Assembly: GCF_017589465.1 (NCBI RefSeq)
Contig: NZ_JAELYA010000001.1
Span: 1 to 64,000 of the forward strand
Direction: 5' to 3'
Source of the DNA: Pseudomonas schmalbachii
Lineage (GTDB): Bacteria; Pseudomonadota; Gammaproteobacteria; Pseudomonadales; Pseudomonadaceae
Length of the DNA stretch: 64,000 nucleotides
Of the stretch, positions 51,169 through 59,677 are shown piece by piece; position 1 is the first letter of the stretch; every line of letters begins with the position of its first letter. Both the position numbers and the translations under genes were made by a program. Below the pieces are notes generated by a model that saw only the letters and a list, made by a program, of their open reading frames with translations, had not been told where the DNA came from and made no database searches.

Positions 51169-52731
51169 ATGTACTACACCCAAGCCCTGCACCGCGCCGC
51201 GCAACAGCACCCGCAGCGCATCGCCAGCATCTTCGGCGAGCGCCGCCGCACCTACGCCGAACTCACCGACCGCGTCGCGCGGCTGGCCGGAGCGCTCCAG
51301 GGACTGGGCATGGCGCCGGGCGACCGCATCGCCATGCTGTCGCTGAACTCCGATCGCTACTTCGAGTACCTGTTCGCCGTGCCCTGGGGCGGCGGCGTGC
51401 TCAACCCGTGCAACATTCGCTGGTCGGTCGCCGAGATCCTCTATTCGCTGGAGGATTCCGGCTCCAGCATGCTGCTGGTAGACGACGCCTTCCTGCCCAT
51501 GGCCCGGACCCTGATGGCCGAGTCCGGCACCCTGCGCCGGGTGATCTATTGCGGCGACGACGAAACCCCGGCGGGCATGCTCGACTACGAGGCGCTGATC
51601 GCCGGGCATGAGCCGGTCGAGGATCGGGTGCGGCGCGGCGACGATCTGCTCGGGGTGTTCTACACCGGCGGCACCACCGGCTTTCCCAAGGGCGTGATGA
51701 TCAGCCATGAGGGCATGGGCTGCTCGACGCTGGCGCTGCATGCCGAACTCGGCCCGAGCCTGGACGGCGGCGTCTACCTGCATGCCGCGCCGATGTTCCA
51801 TCTGGCCGACATGGCGGGTGGCGGCGTGCACTGGCTGGCCGGCAATACCCATGTGGTGGTCCCCATGTTCGGCGCCGAGGCGGTGATCGACGCCATCGAG
51901 CAACATCGGGTGACCCACACACTGCTGGTGCCGACCATGATCCAGATGCTGGTCGACCATCCGTCGCTGCAGCAGGGCCGCGACCTGTACAGCCTGCGGA
52001 CCATCATCTATGGCGCCTCGCCGATCTCCGAGGCGGTGCTGGAACGCGCCATGGCCCGGCTGCCGGGCATCGATTTCGTGCAGGCCTATGGCATGACCGA
52101 AATGTCTCCACTGATTGCCGTCAACCCGGCCTGGACCCACCGCCCCGAACACCGCGCCTGCGGCAAGCTGCGCGCGGCCGGCCGCTCCGGCCTGTGCGTG
52201 CAGGTGCGCATCGTCGATGGCGACGGCAACGAAGTGCCGCGCGGCACCATCGGCGAAATCGCCGCCCGCGGGCCGAACATGATGCTCGGCTACTGGGACA
52301 ATCAGGAGGCCACCGACGCGGTGGTACGCAACGGCTGGATGCACACCGGCGACGGCGCCTGGATGGACGAGGACGGTTTCATCTTCATCGTCGACCGGGT
52401 CAAGGACATGATCGTCACCGGCGGCGAGAACGTGTACTCGGTCGAGGTCGAGAACGCCGTGCTCAAGCATCCGGCGGTGTTCCAGTGCGCGGTGATCGGC
52501 ATTCCCGACGACCGCTGGGGCGAGCTGGTGCATGCCTGCGTGGTGCTCAACCCGGGGATGACGCTGGAGCTGGACGAACTGGTCGGCCACTGCAAGCAGC
52601 ACGTCGCCAACTACAAATGTCCGCGCAGCCTGGAGATACTGGAGAGCCTGCCGATGTCCGGCGCCGGCAAGATCGTCAAGAACAGCCTGCGCGACAGGCA
52701 CTGGGCAGGCCAGGCTCGCCGGGTGGGTTGA
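51169..52731 (+). CDS. AMP-forming acyl-CoA synthetase
   Basis: 520 residues. The adenylate motif is 'YTGGTTGFPKGVMISHEG' (~165), with 'QAYGMTEMSPL' (~305), 'YWDNQEATDAVVRNGWMHTGDGAWMDEDGF' and the C-terminal 'RVKDMIVTGGENVYSVEVE'. The final 'SGAGKIVKNSLRD' has the catalytic Lys. It activates a carboxylic acid to its CoA ester. It lies 42 bases after the GMC gene, so the acid may come from the alcohol the latter oxidises. Substrate range (fatty, branched or aromatic) cannot be read. Confidence 0.92.
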   Translation: MYYTQALHRAAQQHPQRIASIFGERRRTYAELTDRVARLAGALQGLGMAPGDRIAMLSLNSDRYFEYLFAVPWGGGVLNPCNIRWSVAEILYSLEDSGSSMLLVDDAFLPMARTLMAESGTLRRVIYCGDDETPAGMLDYEALIAGHEPVEDRVRRGDDLLGVFYTGGTTGFPKGVMISHEGMGCSTLALHAELGPSLDGGVYLHAAPMFHLADMAGGGVHWLAGNTHVVVPMFGAEAVIDAIEQHRVTHTLLVPTMIQMLVDHPSLQQGRDLYSLRTIIYGASPISEAVLERAMARLPGIDFVQAYGMTEMSPLIAVNPAWTHRPEHRACGKLRAAGRSGLCVQVRIVDGDGNEVPRGTIGEIAARGPNMMLGYWDNQEATDAVVRNGWMHTGDGAWMDEDGFIFIVDRVKDMIVTGGENVYSVEVENAVLKHPAVFQCAVIGIPDDRWGELVHACVVLNPGMTLELDELVGHCKQHVANYKCPRSLEILESLPMSGAGKIVKNSLRDRHWAGQARRVG

Positions 52732-52757
52732 GTCGTCGATTCTGATGGAGAGAAGTG

Positions 52758-53873
52758 ATGGGACCATTGGCTGGACTGAAAATCGTTGAATTCGAGGGAA
52801 TAGGTCCGGGCCCGCTGGCGGGGATGCTTCTCGCCGACATGGGCGCCGAAGTCACGGTGATCGCCCGCAAGGGCGGCGTGGCGCTGGCGAAGCAGCTGGG
52901 CGGCGACGTTGGCCTGGATATTCTCCAGCGCGGCAAGCACCGGCTGGTCATCGACCTCAAGCAGCCGGAGGGCGTGGCCCTGGCGCTGGACCTGCTGGCC
53001 GGGGCCGATGCGCTGATCGAAGGCAACCGCCCGGGCGTAATGGAGCGCCTGGGCCTCGGCCCCGAGCAATGCCTGGCGAGGAACCCGCGGCTGGTCTACG
53101 GCCGCATGACCGGCTGGGGCCAGGACGGCCCGCTGGCCCAGTCCGCCGGACACGACCTGAACTACATCGCACTGACCGGCCTGCTCGGGATGGGCGGCGG
53201 CCGCAGCGACCCGCAACGCCCACCGGCGACCGTGGCGGGCGACGCCATCGGCGCTCTCGGACTGGCCTTCGGCATCGTCTCGGCGGTGTTCGAGGCGCGG
53301 AATTCCGGCAAGGGACAGGTGGTCGACGCCGCCATCGTCGACATGGTCGCGGTACTCGGCTCCATCGCCCACTTCATCCACGCCTCGGGACAGATCGGCG
53401 GCAAACGCCCCAGCGCCTTCTACGACTCGCCGTTCTACGACCTGTTCCAGTGCGCCGACGGCGAGTGGATTTCCCTGGCGCCGCTGGAGCCGCAGTTCTA
53501 TGCGGAGCTGGTGGAGCGGCTGCAACTGGCCGATGTCGACCCCAAGGCACAGTACGATCTTGCCCAATGGCCGGAACTCAAGGAGCGCCTGACCGCACTG
53601 TTCCGCAGCCAGCCGCGTGAGCACTGGTGCGCGCTGCTGGAAGGCAGCGATGTGTGCTTTGCGCCGGTACTTTCCCCGGCGGAAGCGGCCGCGCATCCGC
53701 ACAACGTCGCGCGCCAGGTGTTCCGGACCGAACCGGTCATCCAGGCCAACCCGGCACCACGCTTCTCGCGTACGCCTGGGGAGATTCGCCGGGTCGGCGG
53801 GGAGGCGCCGTTGCTGGCGGGTGTGGCGGCGGAACGGCTGGAGCGGTTGCGTGTGGCGGGGGTGTTGGCCTGA
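52758..53873 (+). CDS. Family III CoA-transferase (CaiB/BaiF or racemase type)
   Basis: 371 residues from ATG 52758 (GGAGA 7 bases upstream). The family opening is 'GPLAGLKIVEFEGIGPGPLAGMLLADMGAEV', and the catalytic Asp lies in 'SAGHDLNYIALTG' near residue 135. The C-terminal part contains 'FCSQP-like REHWCALLEGSDVCFAPVLSPAEAAAHPHN'. Such enzymes move CoA between acids or, as alpha-methylacyl-CoA racemases, invert a 2-methyl centre. The overall likeness, with 'GEIRRVGGEAP' at the end and GRMTGWGQDGPLAQSAGHD, is closest to the racemase group, which suits a branched-chain substrate. Confidence 0.9.
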   Translation: MGPLAGLKIVEFEGIGPGPLAGMLLADMGAEVTVIARKGGVALAKQLGGDVGLDILQRGKHRLVIDLKQPEGVALALDLLAGADALIEGNRPGVMERLGLGPEQCLARNPRLVYGRMTGWGQDGPLAQSAGHDLNYIALTGLLGMGGGRSDPQRPPATVAGDAIGALGLAFGIVSAVFEARNSGKGQVVDAAIVDMVAVLGSIAHFIHASGQIGGKRPSAFYDSPFYDLFQCADGEWISLAPLEPQFYAELVERLQLADVDPKAQYDLAQWPELKERLTALFRSQPREHWCALLEGSDVCFAPVLSPAEAAAHPHNVARQVFRTEPVIQANPAPRFSRTPGEIRRVGGEAPLLAGVAAERLERLRVAGVLA

Positions 53874-53895
53874 AGCTCTCTTGAACCGAAGCAAG

Positions 53896-53923
53896 AAGCC
53901 CGCTCTATTCGAGCGGGCTTTTC
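53896..53923 (+). terminator. Rho-independent terminator of the GMC operon
   Basis: 10-bp stem AAGCCCGCTC / GAGCGGGCTT with loop TATTC, then TT and CATTG. It lies 23 bases past the stop of the CoA-transferase gene. Confidence 0.85.
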
Positions 53924-53928
53924 ATTGC

Positions 53929-54013
53929 AGGAGCCAGCTTGCTGGCGATTACCGAGCGTTCCGGCGACTACATTGCTTCGGGATAGCTTCGGATCGCCAG
54001 CAAGCTGGCTCCT
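53929..54013. repeat. 85-base palindrome (AGGAGCCAGCTTGCTGG family)
   Basis: 21-bp perfect arms, AGGAGCCAGCTTGCTGGCGA… and its complement, around a 43-base centre. A common pseudomonad intergenic repeat. Confidence 0.85.
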
Positions 54014-54023
54014 ACATGAACCG

Positions 54024-54064
54024 CGTAGGTTGGCGCCGAGTGGAGTGAAGCCCAATATCCTACG
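54024..54064. repeat. Partial CGTAGGTTGG-family palindrome
   Basis: CGTAGGTTGGCGCCGAGTGG…CCCAATATCCTACG, a shortened relative of the palindromes at 31771 and 46451. Confidence 0.65.
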
Positions 54065-54072
54065 TTCTGTTT

Positions 54073-54192
54073 CCCTCACCCCAACCCTCTCCCGGAGGGA
54101 GAGGGGGCTGCACGGCATCAAGCGAAATACCGTGCCCAACCGACACCTCCGAACTACCCCCTCTCCCTCTGGGAGAGGGCAGGGGTGAGGGG
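54073..54192. repeat. Dispersed double-hairpin repeat, copy 2
   Basis: CCCTCACCCCAACCCTCTCC… to …GGGAGAGGGCAGGGGTGAGGG. Same family as 25778, 61301 and 61646; the inner part (GGCATCAAGCGAAA…) is closest to the copy at 61646. Confidence 0.8.
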
Positions 54193-54301
54193 CTTTTCAT
54201 AGTGCGCACCGTGCCGGTCGGCGTACGGTGCTCGGTTTTTCGGGCAAAAAAACGCAGGCGCCAGGAAGGCGTCTGCGCAAGGGAAAAAGGGAAGGGCAGG
54301 A

Positions 54302-55444
54302 TTACAGCTGGCGGGCGATCAGGTCCTTCATCACCTCGTTGGCGCCGCCGTAGATCTTCTGTACCCGCGAATCGACGAACAGCCGGGCGATCGGGTATTC
54401 GTCCATGTAGCCGTAGCCGCCGAACAGTTGCAGCAGTTCGTCGGTGACCTTGCACTGCATGTCGCTGCACCACAGCTTGGCCATGTAGGCGGCCTGGGCA
54501 TCCAGCTTGCCGTCGAGCAGGCGCTGGATGCAGTCGTTGATGAAGGTGCGGCCGACGTGGGCGATGGTGGCGCATTCGGCCAGCTTGAACTTGGTGTTCT
54601 GCAGGTCGAACAGGGTCTGGCCGAACATCCTGCGGTCCTTGGCGTACTCGGTGGTCAGTTCGACGGCCCGTTCCATGATCGCAACCGCCGGCACCGCCAG
54701 CAGCATGCGTTCGTACGACAGCTGGCTCATGAGTTGAACGAAGCCGTTGCCCTCGACCGGGCCGAGCAGGTTGGCGGCCGGCACGCGCACGCTGTCGAAG
54801 AACAGCTCGCAGGTGTCGGAGCCATGCAGGCCGATCTTCTTCAGCTTGTTGACGCTGAAGCCCTTGAGGTTCTCGGTCTCGATCACCACCAGGGAAATAC
54901 CCTTGGCGCCTTCGTCTGAGGTGCGCACGGCGAGCACCACCAGGTTGCCGCTGTAGCCGTTGGTGATGAAGGTCTTGGAGCCGTCGATCACGTACTCGTC
55001 GCCTTCGCGGCGGGCGCGGGTGCGCAGGGTCTTGAGGTCGGAGCCGCAGCCCGGTTCGGTCATGGCGATGGCGGCGAACAGCTCGCCGCTGACCAGCCGG
55101 GGAATCCACTTCTGCTTCTGCTCCTCGGTGCCGTAGTCGAGGATGTAGTGGGTGGCGATGGAGTGCACGGCGGTGCTCGGCGGCAGGCCGCTGCGGCCCA
55201 GCTCGTCCAGGGCGACCAACTGGTAGGACAGCGGGGCGCCGGCGCCGCCGTATTCCTCGCCGACTTCCGGCAGCAGGAAGCCCATCTCGCCGAAGCCCTG
55301 CCAGACCTCGCGCGGTACGAAGCCCTGGTCGCGCCACTGGTCGTTGTGCGGCGCCATCTCGTTGGCGATGTAGCGACGTACCTGGTCGCGGAAGGCCTCG
55401 ATGTCGGAATCCATCCAGGCATGTTGGTGCAGTTGGGGCAGCAT
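54302..55444 (-). CDS. Acyl-CoA dehydrogenase (IVD/LCAD-type catalytic Glu)
   Basis: 380 residues from ATG 55444 (GGAG 9 bases upstream). The family's FAD- and substrate-binding stretches are 'AIAMTEPGCGSDLKTLRTRA', 'FITNGYSGNLVVLAVRT' and 'QLFGGYGYMDEYPIARLFVDSRVQKIYGGANEVM'. At the usual short-chain Glu position (IYEG) this protein has Gly (IYGG). A Glu in 'LSYERMLLAVPAVAIMERAVE' (~244) is at the place of the catalytic Glu of isovaleryl- and long-chain dehydrogenases. That favours a branched or long acyl substrate. Expressed on the minus strand from a promoter sharing an element with the GMC operon. Confidence 0.9.
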   Translation of the reverse strand: MLPQLHQHAWMDSDIEAFRDQVRRYIANEMAPHNDQWRDQGFVPREVWQGFGEMGFLLPEVGEEYGGAGAPLSYQLVALDELGRSGLPPSTAVHSIATHYILDYGTEEQKQKWIPRLVSGELFAAIAMTEPGCGSDLKTLRTRARREGDEYVIDGSKTFITNGYSGNLVVLAVRTSDEGAKGISLVVIETENLKGFSVNKLKKIGLHGSDTCELFFDSVRVPAANLLGPVEGNGFVQLMSQLSYERMLLAVPAVAIMERAVELTTEYAKDRRMFGQTLFDLQNTKFKLAECATIAHVGRTFINDCIQRLLDGKLDAQAAYMAKLWCSDMQCKVTDELLQLFGGYGYMDEYPIARLFVDSRVQKIYGGANEVMKDLIARQL

Positions 55445-55519
55445 AGGCTCGTTCTCCACGAATCATGGCGTGCGCCGCCGGTGGCAGCGTGTGGAAAACG
55501 AGCCTAGAGGCAGGGCGGG

Positions 55520-55555
55520 GGCGCGCAAATAGCCGCGCGCCTCAAAGCTGTTGCA
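55520..55555 (-). promoter_or_regulatory. Shared promoter element upstream of the acyl-CoA dehydrogenase
   Basis: On the minus strand: TGCAACAG, 11 bases, GCGGCTATTTGC, GCGCGC. Matches the element at 49395–49433 before the GMC gene in both blocks, in spacing, and in distance to the start codon (about 76 bases). Confidence 0.65.
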
Positions 55556-55570
55556 CTTGGCCTCAGTCCG

Positions 55571-56584
55571 TCAGACGCCCTTGCGAACCTGTCCGGGAGT
55601 CTGGCCGGTCCAGCGCTTGAAGGCGCGCTGGAAGCTGGCGCTGTCGGCGAAGCCGAGTTCCTCGGCGAGCACGGGAATCGGCAACTGGGTGGTTTGCAGG
55701 CGGTAGATCGCCCAGTTGCGGCGCAGGTTGTCGCGGATGTTCTGGAACGAGGCGCCTTCCTGGGCGAGGTGGCGCTGCAGCGAACTCGCCGAGCAATGCA
55801 GCGCGGCGCTGGTCTGTTCCAGGTCGGGCCAGGCCGAACGGCGCGCGTGCTCTACACGCAGATAGACGCGCACCTTGTCGCTGGTGCGCGTCGGGATGGT
55901 GGGCACCAGCAGGTCGAGCAGGGCCTTGTCCAGGTAATCGCGCAGCAGGGAGATATCGCGGCGTACCGGGGCCTGCAGGGTCTGGGAATCGAACCAGATG
56001 GCGGAAACGGGTGCCGAGAAATTCAGTTCGCAAGGGAAGACCTTCGGGTATTCGCCGGCGTAACCGGGTGGCGGAAAGGCGAAGTCGATTCGTACGCCGC
56101 GCAGGCGCCCACCTTCCAGCCAGGCCATGACGCGCCAGATCAGGCGCACGAGCAGTTCGTGGGCGAAGTGCCGTGCCTGCACCTCCGGGGTGGTGAAGTG
56201 CAGCTCGACCCGCACATGACGGCCGTCGTCCAGCAGTATCGGGTTGAGGTCGTCCTGCAGCAGCCGCAGCGTGTGGGTGAACTCGTACAGGGCGCCGACC
56301 AGCGTGCCGCTGGCCAGCGCCGAGCGAACCATCAGCGCGAAGCTGCCGCGCCGCAGCTTGCGCGAGAACAGCGCGAAGCCTTCGTCATCGAGTCCGGCGA
56401 TGAGTTTGCGCAGCAGTGCCGCGTACTGGTCGGCGGTGACGTGGTGTTCCTGATCCAGGGACATCTGCGGATCGATGCCGGCTGCACGCAGGAAGCCTTC
56501 TAGCTCGATGCCGCGCTCGCGGGCTGCGACGAGCAGGGAGGCGACGAACACGGCGGGGAAGACAACGGGGGTTGGATTCGACAT
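55571..56584 (-). CDS. AraC-family regulator 1 (arabinose-binding-like N-terminus)
   Basis: 337 residues from ATG 56584; a TTG 15 bases earlier is possible. The C-terminal ~100 residues are an AraC helix-turn-helix pair ('LEQTSAALHCSASSLQRHLAQEGASFQNIRDNLRR' and 'PVLAEELGFADSASFQRAFKRWTGQTPGQVRK'). The ~220-residue N-terminal part fits the arabinose-binding AraC subgroup (OruR/ArgR-like), which senses small metabolites. It is divergent from the thiolase operon (113 bases) and upstream of the acyl-CoA dehydrogenase gene on the same strand, so it likely controls one or both. Confidence 0.9.
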   Translation of the reverse strand: MSNPTPVVFPAVFVASLLVAARERGIELEGFLRAAGIDPQMSLDQEHHVTADQYAALLRKLIAGLDDEGFALFSRKLRRGSFALMVRSALASGTLVGALYEFTHTLRLLQDDLNPILLDDGRHVRVELHFTTPEVQARHFAHELLVRLIWRVMAWLEGGRLRGVRIDFAFPPPGYAGEYPKVFPCELNFSAPVSAIWFDSQTLQAPVRRDISLLRDYLDKALLDLLVPTIPTRTSDKVRVYLRVEHARRSAWPDLEQTSAALHCSASSLQRHLAQEGASFQNIRDNLRRNWAIYRLQTTQLPIPVLAEELGFADSASFQRAFKRWTGQTPGQVRKGV

Positions 56585-56697
56585 TGGTGGATTCTGCAAG
56601 GCAATTGCGGTGTTGCGACATTGGCGGTTTTTGGGGCGCCCATAACATTAAGCCCACAAAGCCACACCTTGTCGCAACTCAATCCAGGAAAGACGCC

Positions 56698-57882
56698 ATG
56701 AGCCGCAATGTCTACGTGATCGGGGTCGGCATGATCCCCTTCGTCAAACCGGGTGCCAGCGCCCCCTATCCGGAAATGGCCTCCACCGCCCTGCGCACCG
56801 CGCTGGCCGATGCCGGCGTGGACTACGCCAGGATCGAGCAGGCCTTCGTCGGCTACGTCTACGGCGATTCCACCGCGGGCCAGCGCGCGCTGTACGAAGT
56901 CGGCATGACCGGCATCCCGGTGGTCAACGTCAACAACAACTGCTCCACCGGCTCCAGCGCGCTGTTCCTGGCCAACCAGATGGTGCGCAGCGGTGCGGCG
57001 GAATGCACCCTGGCGCTGGGCTTCGAGCAGATGAACCCGGGCGCGCTGGGCAGCATGTTCGGCGATCGGCCGAGCCCCTTCGACCGCTTCGACCAGGTCA
57101 CCGAGGAGCTGGTCGGGAACGCCGAGGTTCCTCTGGCGCTGCGCTACTTCGGCGGCGCCGGCCAGGCGCACATGCAGGAGTTCGGCACCCGCCTGGAAAC
57201 CTTCGCGAAGATCCGCGCCAAGGCCAGCCGACACGCCGCGCATAACCCGATGGCGCTTTTCCGCAACGTGGTCAGCGCCGAGGACGTGATGAACTCGCCG
57301 ATGGTCTGGCCGGGCGTGATGACCCGCCTGATGGCCTGCCCGCCGACCTGCGGCGCCGGCGCGGCGATCCTCTGCTCGGAAGAGTTCCTGAAGAAGCACG
57401 GCCTGAAGGGCGAGGTGTGCATCAAGGCCCAGGCCATGGTCACCGACACCCCGAAAACCTTCGCTGCGCACGACATGCGCGAAGTGGTCGGCTTCAGCAT
57501 GGCCCGCACCGCTGCGCAGAAAGTCTACGAGGCGGCCGGCGTCGGTCCGGAAGATATCCAGGTGGTCGAACTGCACGACTGCTTCGCCCAGAACGAGCTG
57601 CTCACCTACGAATCCCTGGGCCTCTGCCCGGTTGGCGGGGCGGAACGCTTCGTCGAGGACGGCGACAACACCTACGGCGGCAGATTCGTCACCAACCCGT
57701 CCGGCGGCCTGCTCTCCAAGGGCCATCCGCTGGGCGCCACCGGCCTCGCGCAGTGCACCGAACTGGTCCAGCAACTGCGCGGCCAGGCCGGCGCACGCCA
57801 GGTGGAAGGCGCGCGTCTGGCCCTGCAACACAACCTGGGACTCGGCGGCGCCTGCGTCGTCACCCTCTACGAAAAAATCTGA
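56698..57882 (+). CDS. SCP-X-type thiolase
   Basis: 394 residues from ATG 56698. The active-site Cys is in 'NNNCSTGSSALFLANQ' (~82), with 'VELHDCFAQNELLTYESLGLCP' (~280) and 'NPSGGLLSKGHPLGATGLAQ' (~335, catalytic His). These stretches identify the sterol-carrier-protein X / SCP2-thiolase group rather than the classical beta-ketothiolases. The group cleaves 3-oxoacyl-CoAs with 2-methyl branches, including sterol side chains. It starts an operon with two MaoC-fold proteins, an SDR and a sulfatase. Confidence 0.92.
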   Translation: MSRNVYVIGVGMIPFVKPGASAPYPEMASTALRTALADAGVDYARIEQAFVGYVYGDSTAGQRALYEVGMTGIPVVNVNNNCSTGSSALFLANQMVRSGAAECTLALGFEQMNPGALGSMFGDRPSPFDRFDQVTEELVGNAEVPLALRYFGGAGQAHMQEFGTRLETFAKIRAKASRHAAHNPMALFRNVVSAEDVMNSPMVWPGVMTRLMACPPTCGAGAAILCSEEFLKKHGLKGEVCIKAQAMVTDTPKTFAAHDMREVVGFSMARTAAQKVYEAAGVGPEDIQVVELHDCFAQNELLTYESLGLCPVGGAERFVEDGDNTYGGRFVTNPSGGLLSKGHPLGATGLAQCTELVQQLRGQAGARQVEGARLALQHNLGLGGACVVTLYEKI

Positions 57883-57892
57883 GGAACACCGG

Positions 57893-58333
57893 ATGATCGA
57901 CAAGAAGTGGATCGGCCACGAACTGGCCGCCACCACCATGCTGCTCGAACGTGGCCGCCTGTGCGCCTTCGCCCGCGCCATCGGCGAGACCGAGCCGCAG
58001 TTCACCGATCTTGCCGCCGCCAAGGACGCCGGCTACGCCGACCTGCCGGCGCCGCCGAGCTTCCTGTTCGGCGCCGAGCTGGATGCCGGCACCCTCGACA
58101 CCATGCTGGCGGATCTGGAAATCCCGATCGCCAGGATCCTCCACGGCGAGCAGAGCTTCACCTATCACAAGCCGGTGTGCGCCGGCGAGACGATCACCGT
58201 GACGTCGCGCATCGACGACATCTTCGACAAGAAGAACGGCGCCCTGGAATTCCTGGTGAAGACCTCGGAAGTCCGCAACGACACCGACGAGCTGGTCGCC
58301 GAGATGCGCTCCGTGCTCGTGGTCCGCAACTGA
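57893..58333 (+). CDS. MaoC-like hydratase, N-terminal-type (FAS1-like) subunit
   Basis: 146 residues, hot-dog fold. The FAS1/MaoC N-terminal-like stretch is 'MIDKKWIGHELAATTMLLERGRLCAFARAIGETEP', and 'PSFLFGAELDAG' and 'ILHGEQSFTYHKPVCAGETITVTSRI' follow. It lacks the canonical hydratase motif (Asp-x4-His) present in its neighbour, so it likely serves as the substrate-binding half of a heteromer with it, as with actinobacterial ChsH1/ChsH2-type enoyl-CoA hydratases. It lies 10 bases after the thiolase gene and 12 before the second MaoC gene. Confidence 0.85.
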   Translation: MIDKKWIGHELAATTMLLERGRLCAFARAIGETEPQFTDLAAAKDAGYADLPAPPSFLFGAELDAGTLDTMLADLEIPIARILHGEQSFTYHKPVCAGETITVTSRIDDIFDKKNGALEFLVKTSEVRNDTDELVAEMRSVLVVRN

Positions 58334-58345
58334 GGATTCCCGGCC

Positions 58346-58762
58346 ATGAATAATCCACTGCAAGACGTGAAGGTCGGCGACCTGCTGCCGGAGCTGACCC
58401 TGCCGGCGATCAACCGCACCACCCTGGCGCTGTTCGGCTGCGCCTCGGGCGACCTCAACCCGATCCACATCGACATCGACTTCGCCCGCAAGGCCGGCAT
58501 GCCCGACGTGTTCGCCCACGGAATGCTCGGCATGGCCTGGCTCGGCCGCCTGCTGAGCAATTGGGCCCCGCAGAGCCGGCTGCGCAGCTTCGGCGTACGT
58601 TTCCAGGGCATCACCCACCTGGGCAACGTCATCACCTGCCGGGGCAGGGTGACCGAGATCGCCGAAGTCAACGGCGAACGCTGCGCCCGGGTCGAGGTGG
58701 CCACGGTGAACCAGTACGGCCAGGTCAAGATCGCCGGCGACGCGCTGGTCGCCATTGGCTGA
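58346..58762 (+). CDS. MaoC-family enoyl-CoA hydratase, catalytic subunit
   Basis: 138 residues, hot-dog fold. The hydratase-2 motif is visible: 'ASGDLNPIHIDIDFARKAGMPDVFAHGMLGMAWLGRLL', with Asp and His of the D-x4-H active site (DLNPIH). 'RFQGITHLGNVITCRG' follows, then a closing strand. It hydrates 2-enoyl-CoA to 3-hydroxyacyl-CoA. Together with the FAS1-like protein before it, it probably forms one functional hydratase for a bulky substrate. Confidence 0.9.
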   Translation: MNNPLQDVKVGDLLPELTLPAINRTTLALFGCASGDLNPIHIDIDFARKAGMPDVFAHGMLGMAWLGRLLSNWAPQSRLRSFGVRFQGITHLGNVITCRGRVTEIAEVNGERCARVEVATVNQYGQVKIAGDALVAIG

Positions 58763-58793
58763 TCGCATTTCCCACATTTTCCAGGACTGACAG

Positions 58794-59627
58794 ATGAGCA
58801 AGAAACTCGAAGGCAAGGTGGCCCTGATCACCGGTTCCGGCCGTGGCATCGGCCGCGCCATTGCAATGAAATTCGCCGCCGAAGGCGCCCGCGTGGTGGT
58901 CAACGACCTCGACGCCGCCCCGGCGCAGGAAGTGGTGGAGGCCATCAAGGCCGCCGGTGGCGAGGCTGTCGCCTGTGTCGGCAGCGTCGCCGCGCCGGAC
59001 TTCGCCGAGCGCTTCGTCGGCACCGCGGTCGAGCACTACAAGGGCCTCGACATCATCGTCAACAATGCCGGCTACACCTGGGACAACGTGATCCAGAAGA
59101 TGACCGACGAGCAGTGGTACGCGATGCTCGACGTGCACCTCACCGCGCCGTTCCGCATTCTCCGCGCCGCCCAGCCGGTGATCCGCAACCTGGTCAAGGC
59201 CGAGCAGGAAGCCGGCGTGAGCAACGTGCGCAAGGTGGTGAACATTTCCTCCGTCGCCGGGCTGTTCGGCAACGCCGGGCAGGCGAACTATTCCACCGCC
59301 AAGGCCGGCATCACCGGCATGACCATGACCCTGGCCAAGGAATGGGGACGCCTGAACACCACCGTCAACTGCGTGGCCTACGGCTTCATCAAGACCCGCC
59401 TGACCGAAGCTACCGCCGACGGCAACGCCACCGCCAACATCGAAGGCCGCGAGATCAAGGTCGGCGTCAACCCGGACCTGATGGCCATGGTCGAGCGCAG
59501 CATTCCGCTGGGCCGCGCCGGCACTCCGGAAGACGCCGCCGGCTCGGTGTACATGTTCTGCATCCCCGAGTCCGACTACGTCAGCGGCCAGACGCTGATC
59601 TGCAGCGGCGGCCTGACCGGCATGTAA
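58794..59627 (+). CDS. Short-chain dehydrogenase/reductase (3-hydroxyacyl-CoA type)
   Basis: 277 residues. Cofactor motif 'ALITGSGRGIGRAIAMKFA' (~12), 'VNNAG' (~88), active-site 'VVNISSVAGLFGNAGQANYSTAKAGITGMTMTLAKEWG' with Ser, Tyr and Lys. The NAD(P) preference is probably NAD, because Asp follows the second strand (VVNDLDAAP). In this position it should oxidise the 3-hydroxyacyl-CoA from the MaoC hydratase for cleavage by the SCP-X thiolase. Confidence 0.92.
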   Translation: MSKKLEGKVALITGSGRGIGRAIAMKFAAEGARVVVNDLDAAPAQEVVEAIKAAGGEAVACVGSVAAPDFAERFVGTAVEHYKGLDIIVNNAGYTWDNVIQKMTDEQWYAMLDVHLTAPFRILRAAQPVIRNLVKAEQEAGVSNVRKVVNISSVAGLFGNAGQANYSTAKAGITGMTMTLAKEWGRLNTTVNCVAYGFIKTRLTEATADGNATANIEGREIKVGVNPDLMAMVERSIPLGRAGTPEDAAGSVYMFCIPESDYVSGQTLICSGGLTGM

Positions 59628-59677
59628 GCGACCGCGCCCGCGTTTGCGCGGGCGAACTACAACAACAAGGAAAAGAC

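Noticed and set aside
49891-52767. A 958-codon minus-strand frame over the GMC and CoA synthetase genes
   Set aside because: It crosses two well-supported genes in antisense; composition is that of a shadow frame.
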